The notes: a model not told the origin generated them from the letters alone. Shown: positions 11,960 to 24,663, counted from the stretch's first letter. The stretch: 64,000 nt of DNA from Silurus meridionalis (GCF_014805685.1 NC_060898.1:3871501-3935500); one strand, 5' to 3'. Translations and numbers: made by a program.

Positions 11960-12330
11960 TCCGGGGCAGAAGTGGCCATCAATAATTAAAAGGTGGCCGG
12001 GTTGCGGCTTGCTGTCCCGCTTTTATTCCCGTGCTGTTATCCGCATGTGCGCCAGCCCCGGCTACTAAACCGTTGTGCCGCCGGGCCTGGAACAAGATTT
12101 GCGAAAATATGTCTTTCAATAAAACCAATCATGGCGGATGGATGCCCGCTGCTGCTGAGTTTATTATTCCTGTGGAATAGTTCTCTCACAGAAGGCCGGA
12201 ACACAGCAGTGCGATATTAACAAATCACTGGGCCCAACTGCCGTCTGTGTGCAGTCGCCGATATTAGCAGTTATATCATCTGCCCGCTGTCTTAAACCGA
12301 GTCAGCATCGTAAGAGCATTGCGTAAAGTT
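11960..12330. other. single-copy-like intronic block
   Basis: GC-moderate, repeat-free sequence with CAATCATGGCGGATGGATG and AACAAATCACTGGGCCC. No protein was recognised in either strand. It is a candidate conserved element by appearance only. Confidence 0.25.
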
Positions 12331-12462
12331 TGCTTGGCACTAACGAGCACTTTTTTACTCTCGGGGTGGAACATAGAATCCCTGAAAATGACTGACAGTC
12401 CATAATGCAGGCTGACAGCAATGCGCCTAATAGACTAGGCTTTATATATACTTATATATTTA

Positions 12463-12545
12463 CAGTCCACTTCGTTAGGAACACCAGTAACCACATCTAA
12501 GGCTCATCTGAATGCCAAATTATGTTCCAGCAGTGCGATGCAAAA
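12463..12545 (+). mobile_element. Tc1-like family B terminal fragment
   Basis: TCCACTTCGTTAGGAACACC matches the family-B terminus, and AGCAGTGCGATGCA lies about 60 bases inside it. It directly abuts the family R element at 12555. Confidence 0.5.
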
Positions 12546-12554
12546 AGAATAATT

Positions 12555-13175
12555 CAATTAATTTTTATTTTATTTCTTTTGCGCTTTTCAATGGACATTG
12601 TCTCGAAGCAGCTTTACAGAAAAGAAGAATTATAGAACGAAATTCACTTATGATTCATTTGGGTTTATTTATCCCAGCAAATTTTAGCGACTTGGTTCTT
12701 TCGAATCAAAATGAACGAATCTTTTTTTGGAGTCATTTAGTTCGATTTGTTCCTTAAACCCTGCGATCACCTGCATAGCGTATATGGGAGTCGCGTGACA
12801 GAAGAATGACTCAGACCTGAGGACTGACCAGATAAAGAAAACAAACAATGAACAAATTCTCTTTTAGACTACTCGTTTTTCCGAGTCACGTTAAAGGCTC
12901 GTTCAAAGCAAACGAATCGTTCACGAGAGACCTATCGCTAATGAGCAAGTCTGGGGAGACTGCGGCTAGGCAAAAAAATCTCCTTTAGATGGTGTGAAGA
13001 AGAAACCTTGAGAGGAATCGGACCCAAACCCATCCTTTTTGGGTGACACTAAGAGTATAATTATAAATCTTTAAAACTTCAAAACATCGGGAAGTGAGAA
13101 AGAAACCATGAACACTGGAGTGTGTGATAATGAGTAATGTCCTTTTTACATTCTTATACAGTCAGTTGGAACCAG
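12555..13175 (-). mobile_element. family R retroposon copy, interrupted by a 255-bp insertion
   Basis: Minus-strand phrases TGTCACCCAAAAAGGATGGG, CGATTCCTCTCAAGGTTTCT, CTTGCTCATTAGCGATA and GCTGCTTCGAGACAATGTCC parallel the plus-strand copy at 63100-63455. GGATAAAT and CGATA, which should be adjacent, are separated by 12676-12932. The homology also extends outward to about 13175 (GATAATGAGTAATGTCC). This is a teleost repeat I recognise by sequence but cannot place in a named family. Confidence 0.65.
12676..12932. mobile_element. ~255-bp insertion with inverted GAACGAATC motifs
   Basis: The segment separates two parts of the family R copy. It contains AATGAACGAATC near one end and AACGAATCGTTCACG near the other, an arrangement seen in fish foldback or MITE-like repeats. 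The flanking TTTATCCC and CCTATCGC share 5 of 8 bases, so the target duplication is doubtful. Confidence 0.45.
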
Positions 13176-13271
13176 TTGGAACCAACATCTGAGATGATTC
13201 AAAACCAACACCTCCATGCCCGAGCCTTTAAATGTTCCATGATGGAGAAACGTCATGTAGGACGTTAATTT

Positions 13272-13500
13272 TGCTGCTGATCTCATGGAATTTCCACACA
13301 CAGCATACCTAAGAGTTTGGGGGGGATTATATCAAGTATAGAAAAATAGCAACTCTTTTCAAGCATGATGAGCAGAAAAGAATACACTAGTTTGGTGGAT
13401 GTGCTGCAAAAGCAGAAGGTTGTGTCAGGTTGTACTCCTGTCAGCCAAGAACACAAGCCTATCATGAGCAGAGAATCACTTCAACTAGACAGTATGCTAG
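13272..13500 (+). mobile_element. Tc1-like family B internal fragment
   Basis: CTGCTGATCTCATGGAATTT, GATGAGCAGAAAAGAATAC and TACTCCTGTCAGCCAAGAAC follow the order expected in the first half of the family B transposase. Stop codons and indels leave no usable frame. Confidence 0.6.
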
Positions 13501-13524
13501 TACTCTAATACTCTACAACTGCTT

Positions 13525-13870
13525 AGGCCATGTCCAAGCTAATAAGTGTTTGTTTAAAAACGCATTTTTTCCCCTCTGTTTTGGCCTGAGATGCATCAGT
13601 CAACGAAAACTTAGCTTTTCGGGAAATTCGAAAACGCCGTTTTCGAGTCAGTGTGGTCATTGCTGCGAAGTTTCTAAAAAGCAGCTCGCAGGTCGAATCA
13701 TCTTACGATTCACAGTTCAGCACAGTTCAGTGTGGATGAGCAACTTTTGGGGAAACGACCGAAAAAACGAAAGTGTGGCCGTGGAGCGTTTTTTTTTTTA
13801 ACCAAAAACATCATTTTCGCAATTTATTTATGTCTATATCGAATTTATTAGTGTAAACGTAGACTTAGAA
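13525..13870. mobile_element. MITE-like repeat with AAAACGCCGTTTTCGAG core and GTGTAAACGTAGACTTAG end
   Basis: It contains AAAAACGCATTTTTT, GAAAACGCCGTTTTCGAG and terminal GTGTAAACGTAGACTTAG. These phrases recur with changes at 24820-24955 (AAAACGCCGTTTTTAAATG, TAGACGTAGACGTG). Non-coding; the boundaries are approximate. Confidence 0.45.
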
Positions 13871-13879
13871 TAAAGTTTA

Positions 13880-15030
13880 AGAAGCTTTCTTAATTTGTAA
13901 ATTGCAAAATAAACAGGTTTAGGTCCTATTTGAAGTGAAAGGAGAATTCAATGCTACTGCATTCAATGCCATTCTATACAATTGTGTGCCTCCAAATTTG
14001 GGAAAGAGCTCATTATCAAATAAAGAAAATCGAAAGGTGTAGAGAAAATAACTAGAGAAAATGTGTGTCAGAGACAGGAAGTATAAAGAGCCTGTAAGTT
14101 CGCTGGCTGTAAGTTTGCGGCGCAGTTCGTCTGCGGTCCTTTTCCCTCCTCCCTCTTTCGCTCGGAGAACAAGTTCATATTGACCACGGCAGTGACTTAT
14201 TGAAAGAGCTGCCATGAAAGTGGGTTGCACAGTCAATCAATGGCATAGATTTCTCGGCCGGAGTATTATCTCACACAATCGGCCAGTAGTGAGCCAGCGA
14301 TCGAGAGCCGTCGGGAGAAAGAGAGAGATGGAATAGAAATGTGACGGGGTCTTGTGTTCCGTTCTTGTTTTTTTATTTCCTCCCTCGATCATTTTCATTT
14401 TCCATGCGTGTGGCGTGTGACGTGTTCGAATGCATTTCCATATGAGGTCAGAAATCGCACATCGATCCACAATCTTTATCCCACCCACTGCTTCTGAGTC
14501 ACTCGCGTGTGAGAGCTAGTGTGTGTGTGTGTGCGTGTGTGTGTGTTTTGGCTTTTCTGCATACAGTAGGCACGTGTCTGTGTTGGTGTTCTAGGTGTCT
14601 ACACGGCTCTAATAGCAAACAGCATGAACGTGAGTCAGCACTGACTGGTTTTGTATGAATATTCATGCGCATGTGGACTATTTATGCTGGTAAACACAGT
14701 CAGACACTGAAATCTGTGGCATGAGCTCCTGGGCCAAAATCAATAAAGTCTGCAGGGCTCAGCCGGATCCAGATCTGGACGCACCTGGTATTACACTCGT
14801 CTGGGATGGAAGGTTTGGGCGGAGCCACATTGTATTTATCACCTATAGCAATTTTTTTTTAGATATTAGCTGATTTATACATCTTTCAGGAACATGATAG
14901 CGTGATCTCGACCCAGGTGTAGTTCTAGAGTTATTTCTGCACCTAGTGGTCAAAATAAGAATTACAACACGTGCTGAGAGAAGTCCGTTAGGGCATCAAC
15001 CACGCTGCCCCACACTTACTCTACATTTGA
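13880..15030. other. unique sequence, no gene seen
   Basis: Mostly non-repetitive, with a short interrupted GT tract at 14520-14546. Frames of 83-105 codons on the minus strand (13919-14488) have no recognisable domain. Confidence 0.3.
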
Positions 15031-15039
15031 ATTGTTGAA

Positions 15040-15600
15040 AATATCAGGAAGGGAAAAGCAGGAGATTTTGACTATAATTTCGATTTTCACATATAATTCA
15101 GATATAGTTTTGCACTGTGATCAGGATTGGCACTGTGAATCTGATTCTCGTTTTGATTTAAATAGTAATTTGAATTCTCATTTTGACTCTGTTCCTCATT
15201 CTAATTTCAATTCTCGTTGGGATTTTGATTCTCCTTTTAAATGGAATCCTCGCTGTGATTCGGATTTCGACTCTCACTTATTCTGATTTTAGTCGTGCTT
15301 TAGATTTGGATTTGATTTTCAATCTGGTTCAAATTTCCATTGCAAAATTTCCATACCTATTTGTTTCCATTTACATTGTCTTATCTTCATTCAGATTTTC
15401 ATTTTCTTTTAGTTTCTAAGTCGCATTCTGGTTCAGGTTCTGATTTTCATTCTGATTCTCATTCTGATTCGAATTCTGATTAGCGCTCTGGTTCTCTGAA
15501 TCTGATTCCTATTATAATCCCAGTTCTTTGTCTAGGAATTTAGAAGTTGTGATTCGGATTCTTACTGCGATTGGTTCTGATTCTCTTTCTTAATCAGATC
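15040..15600 (+). repeat. degenerate GATTCT/TTCTGATT cryptic simple repeat
   Basis: About 560 bases are built of GATTCTC, GATTTTC, TTCTGATTCTCA and relatives with a 6- or 12-base rhythm, clearest at 15430-15480. Short frames through it (Asp/Ser/Asn-rich) are artefacts of the repeat. Confidence 0.7.
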
Positions 15601-16445
15601 CCTATTCACGTTATACGGTTTCACGACGATTTACAACACTCTAACTCCGCACCTCTAGATAACCCCCCCTGATGCTTCTCTAGTTTGACTTCAGTTCATC
15701 GCTCCTGGAATGGACTCAATCAAATGAGGCCAATTGAAATTATTATTATTTTTGTATCCAAATGAAAGAGGTGGTTAATCCATTTAATGATCCGTTAAAT
15801 AGAAGGATAATCGACGTGTAAACTTTTGGATCTAATTACTCGCTGCAGATTACATTCGGAATCTGTGTGTGCGATTCCTGCTACAATGACGACTCTGATT
15901 ATTGCAAACACGATTTATTTGTCACCGTGTTTCGGCCCATTTAAGAAAAAAAAAAGACAGTTTTGTGTTCATCATTTTATAATATCATCATGATGATTTT
16001 ATTTCAAATGGATAAACCGCATAAGGAGCTGCTTTCTCACAGTAAATTATTCCAATATCAATGTTAGAATTACTGGATTAAAAAAAAATTATACATTCAA
16101 TATATTTAAGCTAGTTATAACAGACTTATGAATGGATAATGAAGGTTAGCCTTCAATATAACAACAGTACGTCACAAAGTGTGCATTTTTTCTTTTTCTC
16201 GAATTCACATGATGTCCTGATATTATATGTACCTGTGAATTTTAAGCACGTATGTAACTAAATTAATTAATTTATACACGATTTCACAATATGAAATTAT
16301 ATATTAGCAATTTTACATGAACTACTTTTCAAAATACAATTTTTAAAAAAGGTTAAAAATGGTATGAAATGATATTATGAAACTTCTGAAAATATATCAT
16401 TTGATACATCTGAAAATTGTATTGCGACATTTATCATGATATCGA

Positions 16446-16690
16446 TATTATACACTACATGGACAAAAGTATTTGGACACCTGACCTCTCAGAGTCATCG
16501 GTGGTTGAACTAGGAGACCAAAACCTGTTCCAGGTTGACACTGTGCACAAAGCCAGCTCCATGCAGATATGGTTTACATGGGTTGGAAGTGGAAGATCTC
16601 CTGCTATAGATATCTGACCTCAACTCTACAGAACACCACTGGGATCAATTGGAAAGTTTTTCTCTTATTCCCCTGGAACTGAATATCCAA
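16446..16690 (+). mobile_element. Tc1-like family A partial copy
   Basis: It begins TACACTACATGGACAAAAGT, then has ATTTGGACACCTGAC, AACTAGGAGACCAAAACC, TGTGCACAAAGCCAGCTCC and finally TCTGACCTCAACTCTACAG with AACACCACTGGGATCAATTG. The last phrase is the nucleotide form of the LNPxEHLWDE region, here mutated. The 3' third is missing. Confidence 0.65.
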
Positions 16691-17182
16691 AACTGCTATT
16701 CCTCAGCACTTGACACACAGTTTGCATTTTATTGCTGTTATTTTGCCCGATGTCAAAAAAGCTGGAAGAGCACACCGGAGTGAGTAATGCTATTGGCTGT
16801 GCTTGTATTATTAGCTCAGGGCTAACATTAGCATGTCAGACCTGGACGCTGCTTTCTGTCTCTCTCCTTCGTGCCTTATATTTCTCTCTTTGACAGCAGT
16901 GCCGGCATGGTGCACATCATCAGACCTTTTCGAACATAAAAAAATAAAAAATAAAAAATCTAAAATCTATCAACCCGTCAAGTGAACTGGAAAAAAGCGA
17001 GTGAGAGGGAGAAGAAGAGAGAGTAAAGAAGAACAAGAGAGCGAGAGGCTATTAAAGAGAGAAAGTGCTAGGAAGACTGAGTATTAAAGGGGGAAGGGAG
17101 AAGGAAAGGGGAGAGAGAGGCTAAACAAGGGAGAGGCAGAATAGTTTTGAAGAGAGAGGTGGAGAGAATTAAAAGAAATAGA

Positions 17183-17183
17183 T

Positions 17184-17276
<93 letters not shown>

Positions 17277-17286
17277 GCAGACAGAC
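17183..17286. repeat. GATA/GACA compound microsatellite
   Basis: A block of (GATA)n passes into (GACA)n with one GGACA variant. The flanks are GA-rich for several hundred bases (16995-17590). Confidence 0.97.
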
Positions 17287-17761
17287 CCATGAGAGAGTAA
17301 GACTGAGATGAGGTATTGATAGAGAGATAGAGCAAGGGTACGGAAGGAGAGATACATGGACAAAGAGATGTCTCAAAGGGATAGAGATATAGGGAAAGGG
17401 GGTGTAGAAGAGAGAAAGAGAGAGATAGTAATACAGAGGACAGGGGACAGGAAGAAGAGAGAGAGAGAAAGAGGGCATGAAAGAGAGATGATGAGAGAGT
17501 GTAAAAGAGAGAAATAAGTCTCTGGGGAAAAGAGAGACAGAGAGAAAGAGAGATAGAGAAATAAAAGTCTCAGAAGGATAGAGATTCATATTGATTTTTG
17601 TTTATTTATTTACAGTAATGTTTAGCCGGAGCTTGGATTTCTTTTTGAGGTTAGGCCATGTCCCAAATGGGTTCCTGTTTACTTCGCTCTGCCCCTGAAC
17701 AGTGTATTACATAATGGAGTTATACACCCTACCTAGTGCCCTAAATACATAATATCAACAC

Positions 17762-17763
<2 letters not shown>

Positions 17764-17818
<55 letters not shown>
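17764..17818. repeat. (GT)n microsatellite
   Basis: Uninterrupted GT tract. Confidence 0.98.
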
Positions 17819-17822
<4 letters not shown>

Positions 17823-18132
17823 ATATAAAATAAACAAACTATGTTCTACAGTGTTCAGTAGTTTAATCTGTATGGGAGGCATGCAGCAGAGAAACACACA
17901 TACACAGGGAGAGACACAAAGACGTGTGTGATAAACAGCAGTAAGAAAGCTAGACTGCAATCAGAGAGACACACAGCAGTAAGACAGATGTGAGGGACAG
18001 AGAGAGACACACATCAGTGAGAAAGACACTTAGCAGTAAGAGAGAAAGACAGCAATGAAAGAGTGAGAGAGAGCGAGACATGGCAGACAGAAAGACACTC
18101 AGCAATCAGAGAGACACACCAGTGTAAAAGAC

Positions 18133-18243
<111 letters not shown>

Positions 18244-19208
18244 CAAGCACAGAGCAAGAGAGGGTATAAAAGACAGGAGACCAAGAATGAGTGCATAAAA
18301 GAGAGAGAGTTTGAGAGAGGGGGGTGGAGTGTAATTGAGGGAAAGATAATAGGAAAAGACAGAGAGATTGAGAAAACCACACCAGGTATCAAAATAAACC
18401 ACTGTATTTTTGTATTTAAAAAATACTCAAAAAGACTTTTAGAAGGGAGCATGAAATTTCTTCACAAACGTTCCATCAGTTGGTCTGTTTGATCTGTTCC
18501 TTCACCGTCACACCGACTTCGCTGATTCAGTAAACAATGTTTAATAGCAACAGCTTTTCTCTGCCTGAGTCACGCAATCAATCTGATCTATATGCAACAA
18601 CACATCAAATATACGTACATTTCCCTGCGATCTGCCGCATGAAGGTCAGTTTTAAAGTAACCGACAGTTTAATGTTGAACAGTTTGCAAAAGCCTCGTGA
18701 CTCTGTCCTAATTTAGTTACCTGGTGTTCGGTAACGAAGGTCTACTTTACATCAGGAACACCGACTCGATGACAAACACGTCGTTCATAAGAAGAAACCT
18801 GATGGCACCTCCATTTATAACAACTCGTTTCTAACTAATTAATCACTTGATTGTTAATCATAAATATAATAATATATTGTGTCAGGAAGTCGTTCATGCA
18901 AAAATATGATCTACTAAACAGCGACTTCAATTAGGGGACAATATTCGACAATCAAATATTCATTTATCGAACAATTCTGGGCAAACGACTGAGTAGGCAC
19001 CAATCAGAGGAGGCATTTTTATGATGTCATCACGTAGATTTCTTACAAAATATTTTACAGGCTTTTAAAACTAGAAAAATACAAAACACAAGTATTTGAA
19101 TACAAAATAAGAAGCCATTTTCCTCAAACCTCTCAAATACAAATGACCAAATCCTATTTTATATTTGAAATACATGTATCATAAATACTGCCCATCCCTA
19201 ATAAAGGC

Positions 19209-19450
19209 TGCAGTGAGAGAGACACACAGTAGTGATGGTGATAGACAGCAGTGAGAGAGACACACAGTAGTCATGGTGATAGACAGCAGTGAGAGAGACA
19301 CACAGTAGTCATGGTGATAGACAGCAGTGAGAGACACACAGTAGTCATGGTGATAGACAGCAGTGAGAGAGACACACAGTAGTCATGGTGATAGACAGTA
19401 GTGAGAGAGACACACAGTAGTGATGCTGATAAACAGTAGTAAGAGAGATA
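19209..19450 (+). repeat. 38-bp minisatellite, about six copies
   Basis: The unit CAGTGAGAGAGACACACAGT + AGTCATGGTGATAGA + CAG repeats with a period of 38 from 19209 to about 19440, with single-base changes and one 4-base deletion. Degenerate relatives of the unit occur at 17960-18120. It is followed by GA-rich repeats to 19575. There are no unique spacers. Confidence 0.85.
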
Positions 19451-20029
19451 CACAACAAGAGTCACAAAAGCAGTGAGAGAGAGAGAAAGAGAGAGAAAGA
19501 GACCAGCAGCAGTGAGAGAGAGAAAGAGAGAGAAAGAGACCAGCAGCAGTATGAGAGAGAGAGACAATCAATAGAGAGAAAGATTTGCACAGCAGGGGAC
19601 ATACAGACACATATTGATGGACACCTGGAAGCTAAAACCACTGTGCGAGTTGTGCTGTGGTTGAAAACTAATCAACGCGTAATCCATCGCTCGCCACGGT
19701 TCGTTTATCTGAAAGGCCAGTCCCGCGAAGTTGATTTTGCTCGCTTAGCGCTCGCGAGACGGACCCGCTGCCTCCTCCATCACACCTCGGATTGCTAATT
19801 AAAGTTCCTATTAAATGATAGCCAAAAGTACTGACTTCAATTCAAGTCGTTAGAGAAGGCTGACTCTACATTTCCACAGCTCTGCGTCCTCACAAAGAGA
19901 CGAGGCTCTGGATCGCTGTCACTTACACGTCGGTGGAACAGCCATTAACACCGAACTACACAAGTTACACTGGTTCACTGGTTACACTGGAAACAGATGG
20001 GAAATTTATATAGAAAACATATACATGTA

Positions 20030-20260
20030 TATTAAGAGTGTAAATGTAAAAATTTCCGGTACATGACTTACAGTTTGGTACACACGTGGACCGAATGCAA
20101 TCCTTTTTACGTGCGGAACATAGTTCAAATCGGAGTTCCCTCAGGAACGTATTAAGTGGCGCAGCGCAAGATTGTTTAGTCTCCGCCTCGCACTTTGCAA
20201 TTTTTTAAATATTATTATTAAACTTTGCAACCCTACAACAGAACAACTTGAGAATTGACT
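20030..20260 (+). mobile_element. family X repeat fragment
   Basis: TTTGGTACACACGTGGACCG, GAATGCAATCCTTTTTACGT, GAGTTCCCTCAGGAACGTAT and TTGTTTAGTCTCCGCCTCGC match 34380-34510 closely and 5725-5805 more loosely. The downstream half is not clearly present. Confidence 0.5.
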
Positions 20261-21211
20261 ATGTTTTTTTTCTCTTTCTTTTTAAGTAATTAACATATTT
20301 AAAGCGACTTGGTGCATTGCATTACAGGGGCAATGAAGACAACAGAGAGCATGTGATCCATTTACTGATTTGCTGTAAAAAAGTGGAAGACAACTTGTAT
20401 CTCCTCCACTAATATAATTTACGATCAAAACCGGTAGTAGGAACGCATAATGTTGACTTCAGAGTACATCAACTAAATATAAAAATCGTGAACATGGCAA
20501 CAGTGTATAGCAGTCTCAGGTTTCACAAAGTCAAATTTGAGAATTTTTAAGATCTGTTTAAGGCCATTATGAATTAAATTTACGACCTATATCACAATGT
20601 CAAAAACGCACTCACAAATACGTTGTTAGTGACTGGCCTTAACCGAGCCTTAAATCAATTATTTTCAAGCCAAGTATCGCTAAACTTTTACTTCCCCATT
20701 GCTGAAAAATAAAATCCTTTTTACATCTGTGGTAGCATCTAAGAGAGATTCACGCCAATAACAGAAAGCTAATTGGCTGTCTGCCTGTTGGTCTCATTTG
20801 TAGTTGTAAAAGAGAGAATTATATTTGGACTAGCAGAAGAAAAAACGAAGACTAACAAACAAAAACATTCTAAAGTGCTATTGTAGCATTTAATGAACAG
20901 TAGAGGCAGCGTTACAGGGGTGGAAGGTGGTGGTTAAATGTGTTTGAAATGGCATGTGAAGAAAATCAGCTTTCTTTTCGACTAGCCAAATTTTTTGGTG
21001 GGGTTAATGTCAGGTATTTTATGTGCTTTTGTGAGTGTAGTTGAGTAGGAGGGTTTTGCTAAAACCTGGCAACCCTGGTTAATAATATTAGCCCTTATAT
21101 GAGCAATGGGAAAACTGCTGTATAGGCCACAGTGAAACAAAGAGATTTGAGAGGGACAAAAGATGTAGCTACTGTAGCTGTTAATCAAAAATAGAACACA
21201 GAAAAGGTCTA

Positions 21212-21213
<2 letters not shown>

Positions 21214-21281
<68 letters not shown>
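21214..21281. repeat. (GT)n microsatellite
   Basis: Uninterrupted GT tract of about 34 units. Confidence 0.98.
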
Positions 21282-21285
<4 letters not shown>

Positions 21286-21613
21286 GTGTAAGAGACGGGA
21301 AAGCAAGCAATGCCCAAAGCGGAATCGTTTCGCTTCTCTTGCCTCACGTTCTGTGTCTCTGCTCTGCATCTACGTCATAATCACTCGCATCAAAGACATA
21401 CAGCTCGATCCGGGCGACTGTCGACCTCCCTGGAGGCTTCATTAAAACAGACCACACCGAACTGAACCGAACCGAGAAAGAGCTGACAGAGACACATCAA
21501 AACACGCGTGTGCACACTGACACACGTGCAACTGTAGAAAAACAAAGCGAAGAGAGGCTTCTTTGGCTTCTTTTTTCACGCCATAAGTCCTGGGTGAAGA
21601 TGTTAACATGTGT

Positions 21614-21616
<3 letters not shown>

Positions 21617-21661
<45 letters not shown>
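21617..21661. repeat. (CA)n microsatellite
   Basis: CA tract preceded by GTGTGCG. Confidence 0.98.
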
Positions 21662-21664
<3 letters not shown>

Positions 21665-22278
21665 TTGGAAAGTAGACGTCTGCTCGGAATGCGTGTGAGT
21701 GAGCAAGCAAGAGTCTGAGAACGAAATTAGCATATTTGTGAGCATTAGCATATTTGTGTACTGTGCAGATTTTTGTGTGTGTGTATATATTATTTGTGTG
21801 CTGCAATAAAGCAAAAAACTAAAAAAAACAAAGGAGGTGGAGATGACGATAGGCTCGATTTGAGGTCAGGGGTTCGATTTTGTCGGCGGGGTTGGACAGG
21901 GTCCAGCTCCACCCCTGGACTGTTTGGTTCTGCAGAATAGACTGTCTCAATGCATTTGCTGGAGGAAATAAGATGACCTACCCCTGGCAATGTCTTCTGC
22001 TCGTGCAGGGCCGTCTGAGCTTTCAGTGCTGACTCTCTGGCACAGTATGTGAGAAAGGCACAGCCTATAAGAGAACAAGAGAGAGAGAGAGAACGGGAAA
22101 AAAAAGAAAGAAACTTTACTTACATTAAAGGCACTTTGAATAAAAGAGACCAGAGACAGATTTAAAACAAGGTCAGAACTATTTTAGTGCACACCAGTAA
22201 AGCAAATTAAGTATACGAGTTCAGTTCTCTTGGAAAATCGGACGGACGGGACAAGGGTGCGAATCGCAGCCTTGTTTT

Positions 22279-22280
<2 letters not shown>

Positions 22281-22311
<31 letters not shown>

Positions 22312-22452
22312 GTGTGTTTGTGTGTGAGGGAAGAAATGTGCAAGAGTGACAGAGAACTGCTGTCATCGTTTCCTTTGACAAACTCACGAGTGTCCATATG
22401 TTCAGTGCCTCCTAATATTCACTTCACACCTGGATCACTCAGGTATGTGTGT

Positions 22453-22499
<47 letters not shown>

Positions 22500-22506
22500 T
22501 GTGTGT
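22281..22506. repeat. two (GT)n microsatellites
   Basis: GT tracts at 22281-22309 and 22445-22506, separated by about 135 bases of non-repetitive sequence. Confidence 0.96.
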
Positions 22507-22954
22507 AGTGAAGAAGAGCATGCGCTTTGCAAAATGCCCCCCAAAAACACACATTTTCCCATGTATATGCTTGATATTTATAAAAAAAAAAAAAAAAAAC
22601 AGACATGTCCTTGCTTTAATATAAATCCCCTAAAGGCAACAGGGGTGGTGGTGGGGGGTGGGGCATATTTGTTAATGAAGTGGGTAAATATGACTATGCA
22701 AAATCTGTCTTAATTGCTAATATTTAGAGACACTAATGGTTATGCTAATGCAGGTTTTTAATAATAAACCTACAGTCGATTCATTCTGGGAAGCGGAAGA
22801 AAAATAAATACATCTTGCTGGGACCATTTACCTGGTAAAGGATGTCCCGTAGAGGCCGGTAGCATCTGTTCGGATCTTACATAAGGACAATAATACGCTT
22901 GGATTAAAGTACATAATATACCGAAGGATTTAAGGGGGATAAAAAAAGTTTGAG

Positions 22955-23276
22955 TGTCAATAGGGTTGAAAAACTCCAGGAATTGCCAAGAATGGAAACT
23001 TGCCATTTAAATTAATGGAATTAATAGGAGTAAATTGGGATTTTACAAAATAGAAGGGTTGCCATTACCAGGAATCTTCTAGCAGCATGATTTTGGTTAA
23101 AACAACTGGATTTAATGCGATTTCAGTTAAATTTCTACCTGCACAGTCATCGATCGTTGATCATCGTTGATCGTTGATCATCGAGGCTACGCCCCCTACC
23201 TGCATTGTGCATTCCACAATAACATTACACACATCATTTCTTAAATCCTCCCACCCCTTTGCAACCCTAAGTGTCA
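22955..23276 (-). mobile_element. GGTTGCA-ended MITE copy 1
   Basis: The right end (CTTTGCAACCCTAAGTG) and left end (AGGGTTGAAAAACTCCAGG) mirror the copy at 25337-25955. The internal GGCTACGCCCCCTACCTGCA matches the other copy's TGCATGTAGGGGGCGTGACC in reverse. A short TGATCATCGTTGATCGTTGA repeat lies inside at 23150-23180. Confidence 0.6.
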
Positions 23277-23756
23277 CTTTATTTATAGGTTTAAATCCCA
23301 CACAAGCCTTTGCTTATTAATCATGGTGGTCAAGGCGTTCTTTAAGGGGAAGGTTCATGCATTCTTTGTGGAAAGAGTCTTCAGTGTCAGTGGTACAGCT
23401 GTGCGGCATTAGAATGCCGATGGATATGACATCCTGATTATCCCAAAACAAAGCTAGGATGCATGAATTTACCACAAAAATGCTGCCATAACTTAAGTCC
23501 CACACTCCTTCAACAAGATTAAAAAAAGCTAAAAACTGATAAAAAAAAAAAAACGTATTTTACGCATTAAAATTGTGCTATAAGAGCGTACGGCTGTAAA
23601 AAACGACCGAAAAAACAAGTACGCTTGATTTTTTTTTTTGGATTCAAGACGTCCAGGATGTTCGAAAGCATTCGTGTGATTCGGAAAGGACGAGCCGGGC
23701 AACGAGAAAGTTTCCATCTCGCATTCTCATATATCTGAATCCATCTCTAATGAACA

Positions 23757-23949
23757 AGGTGGTATTAAAATGTTTCTAAACTAGTTGTGTAACACGCCAA
23801 CAGATGGCGGCACACGGCTGCACGCACAGTCACGGGAAGCACCGGTCGTCCCCTGTCGACTATTTTTAAGGTGATCGTGTGCAAACATAGATAAATAATG
23901 TACTTTCTTGTAAACAGAGCCGGTCTCGTAACTTTTTGATACCACCTTT
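23757..23949. mobile_element. mariner-type MITE, 193 bp
   Basis: The left end AAGGTGGTATTAAAATGTTT and the right end reverse-complemented (AAAGGTGGTATCAAAAAGTT) form terminal inverted repeats. ATAGATAAATAATGTAC and TTCTTGTAAACAGAGCCGG near the right end also occur at 30031-30070 in the mariner remnant. No transposase remains. Confidence 0.65.
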
Positions 23950-24118
23950 GGTTTTTTATGTCCACGTAAAAAAAAAAAAAACAGAGCACATAAAGTTTAA
24001 ATGTATGTAGAAACGCTGTTGAGGATCAAAGATGAGGAGGAAGAAACACAAACCACTAAGCAACACTACAGGGACACTATGAACACACGCACACTCAAAC
24101 ACACTCGAACACGTGCGC

Positions 24119-24143
24119 GCACACACACACACACACACACACA
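24119..24143. repeat. (CA)n microsatellite
   Basis: Short CA tract after ACGTGCGCGC. CA-rich sequence also occurs at 24398-24436. Confidence 0.95.
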
Positions 24144-24605
24144 TTTCCTGAGGCTTGAGCATGAGTCAGCATTAATGTTCCCTGCTGTCCGTTGCGTGTT
24201 TAACCCTGGCCGTGCCGTCGTCGGTGTGAGTGTTTGCCTCCTGCAGCCCCGCCTGGGTTTTTTTAATTAACTCTGACTCATTAGCGACAGGGAGCGGCTC
24301 AGCATGACAGCCTGGCTCGCTCCTCCGAGGCTCTGTCATTCTGCCATGTTACAGAACATGCTAGCACCCTCACGGGACACGTGTCCACGCTCCAAAACAC
24401 ACACACACAGGCGCACACACACACAGACACACACACATCTTGTATTAATATCGTTGTGGGTTCTGTACCATTATCTTCTATTTCTATTCATTTGAATCAT
24501 CGATGTAATTAATAAATATGCTACATAATAATAACACTAAATTAAATCGTATTTTCTAGTATTAACATTCAAACAGGATGTGGTCTCCAAGTTTGGCCAA
24601 ATGGG

Positions 24606-24607
24606 TA

Positions 24608-24663
<56 letters not shown>

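Noticed and set aside
19209..19450. CRISPR-like regular array
   Set aside because: Units are directly adjacent with no unique spacers, in a vertebrate genome; it is a minisatellite.
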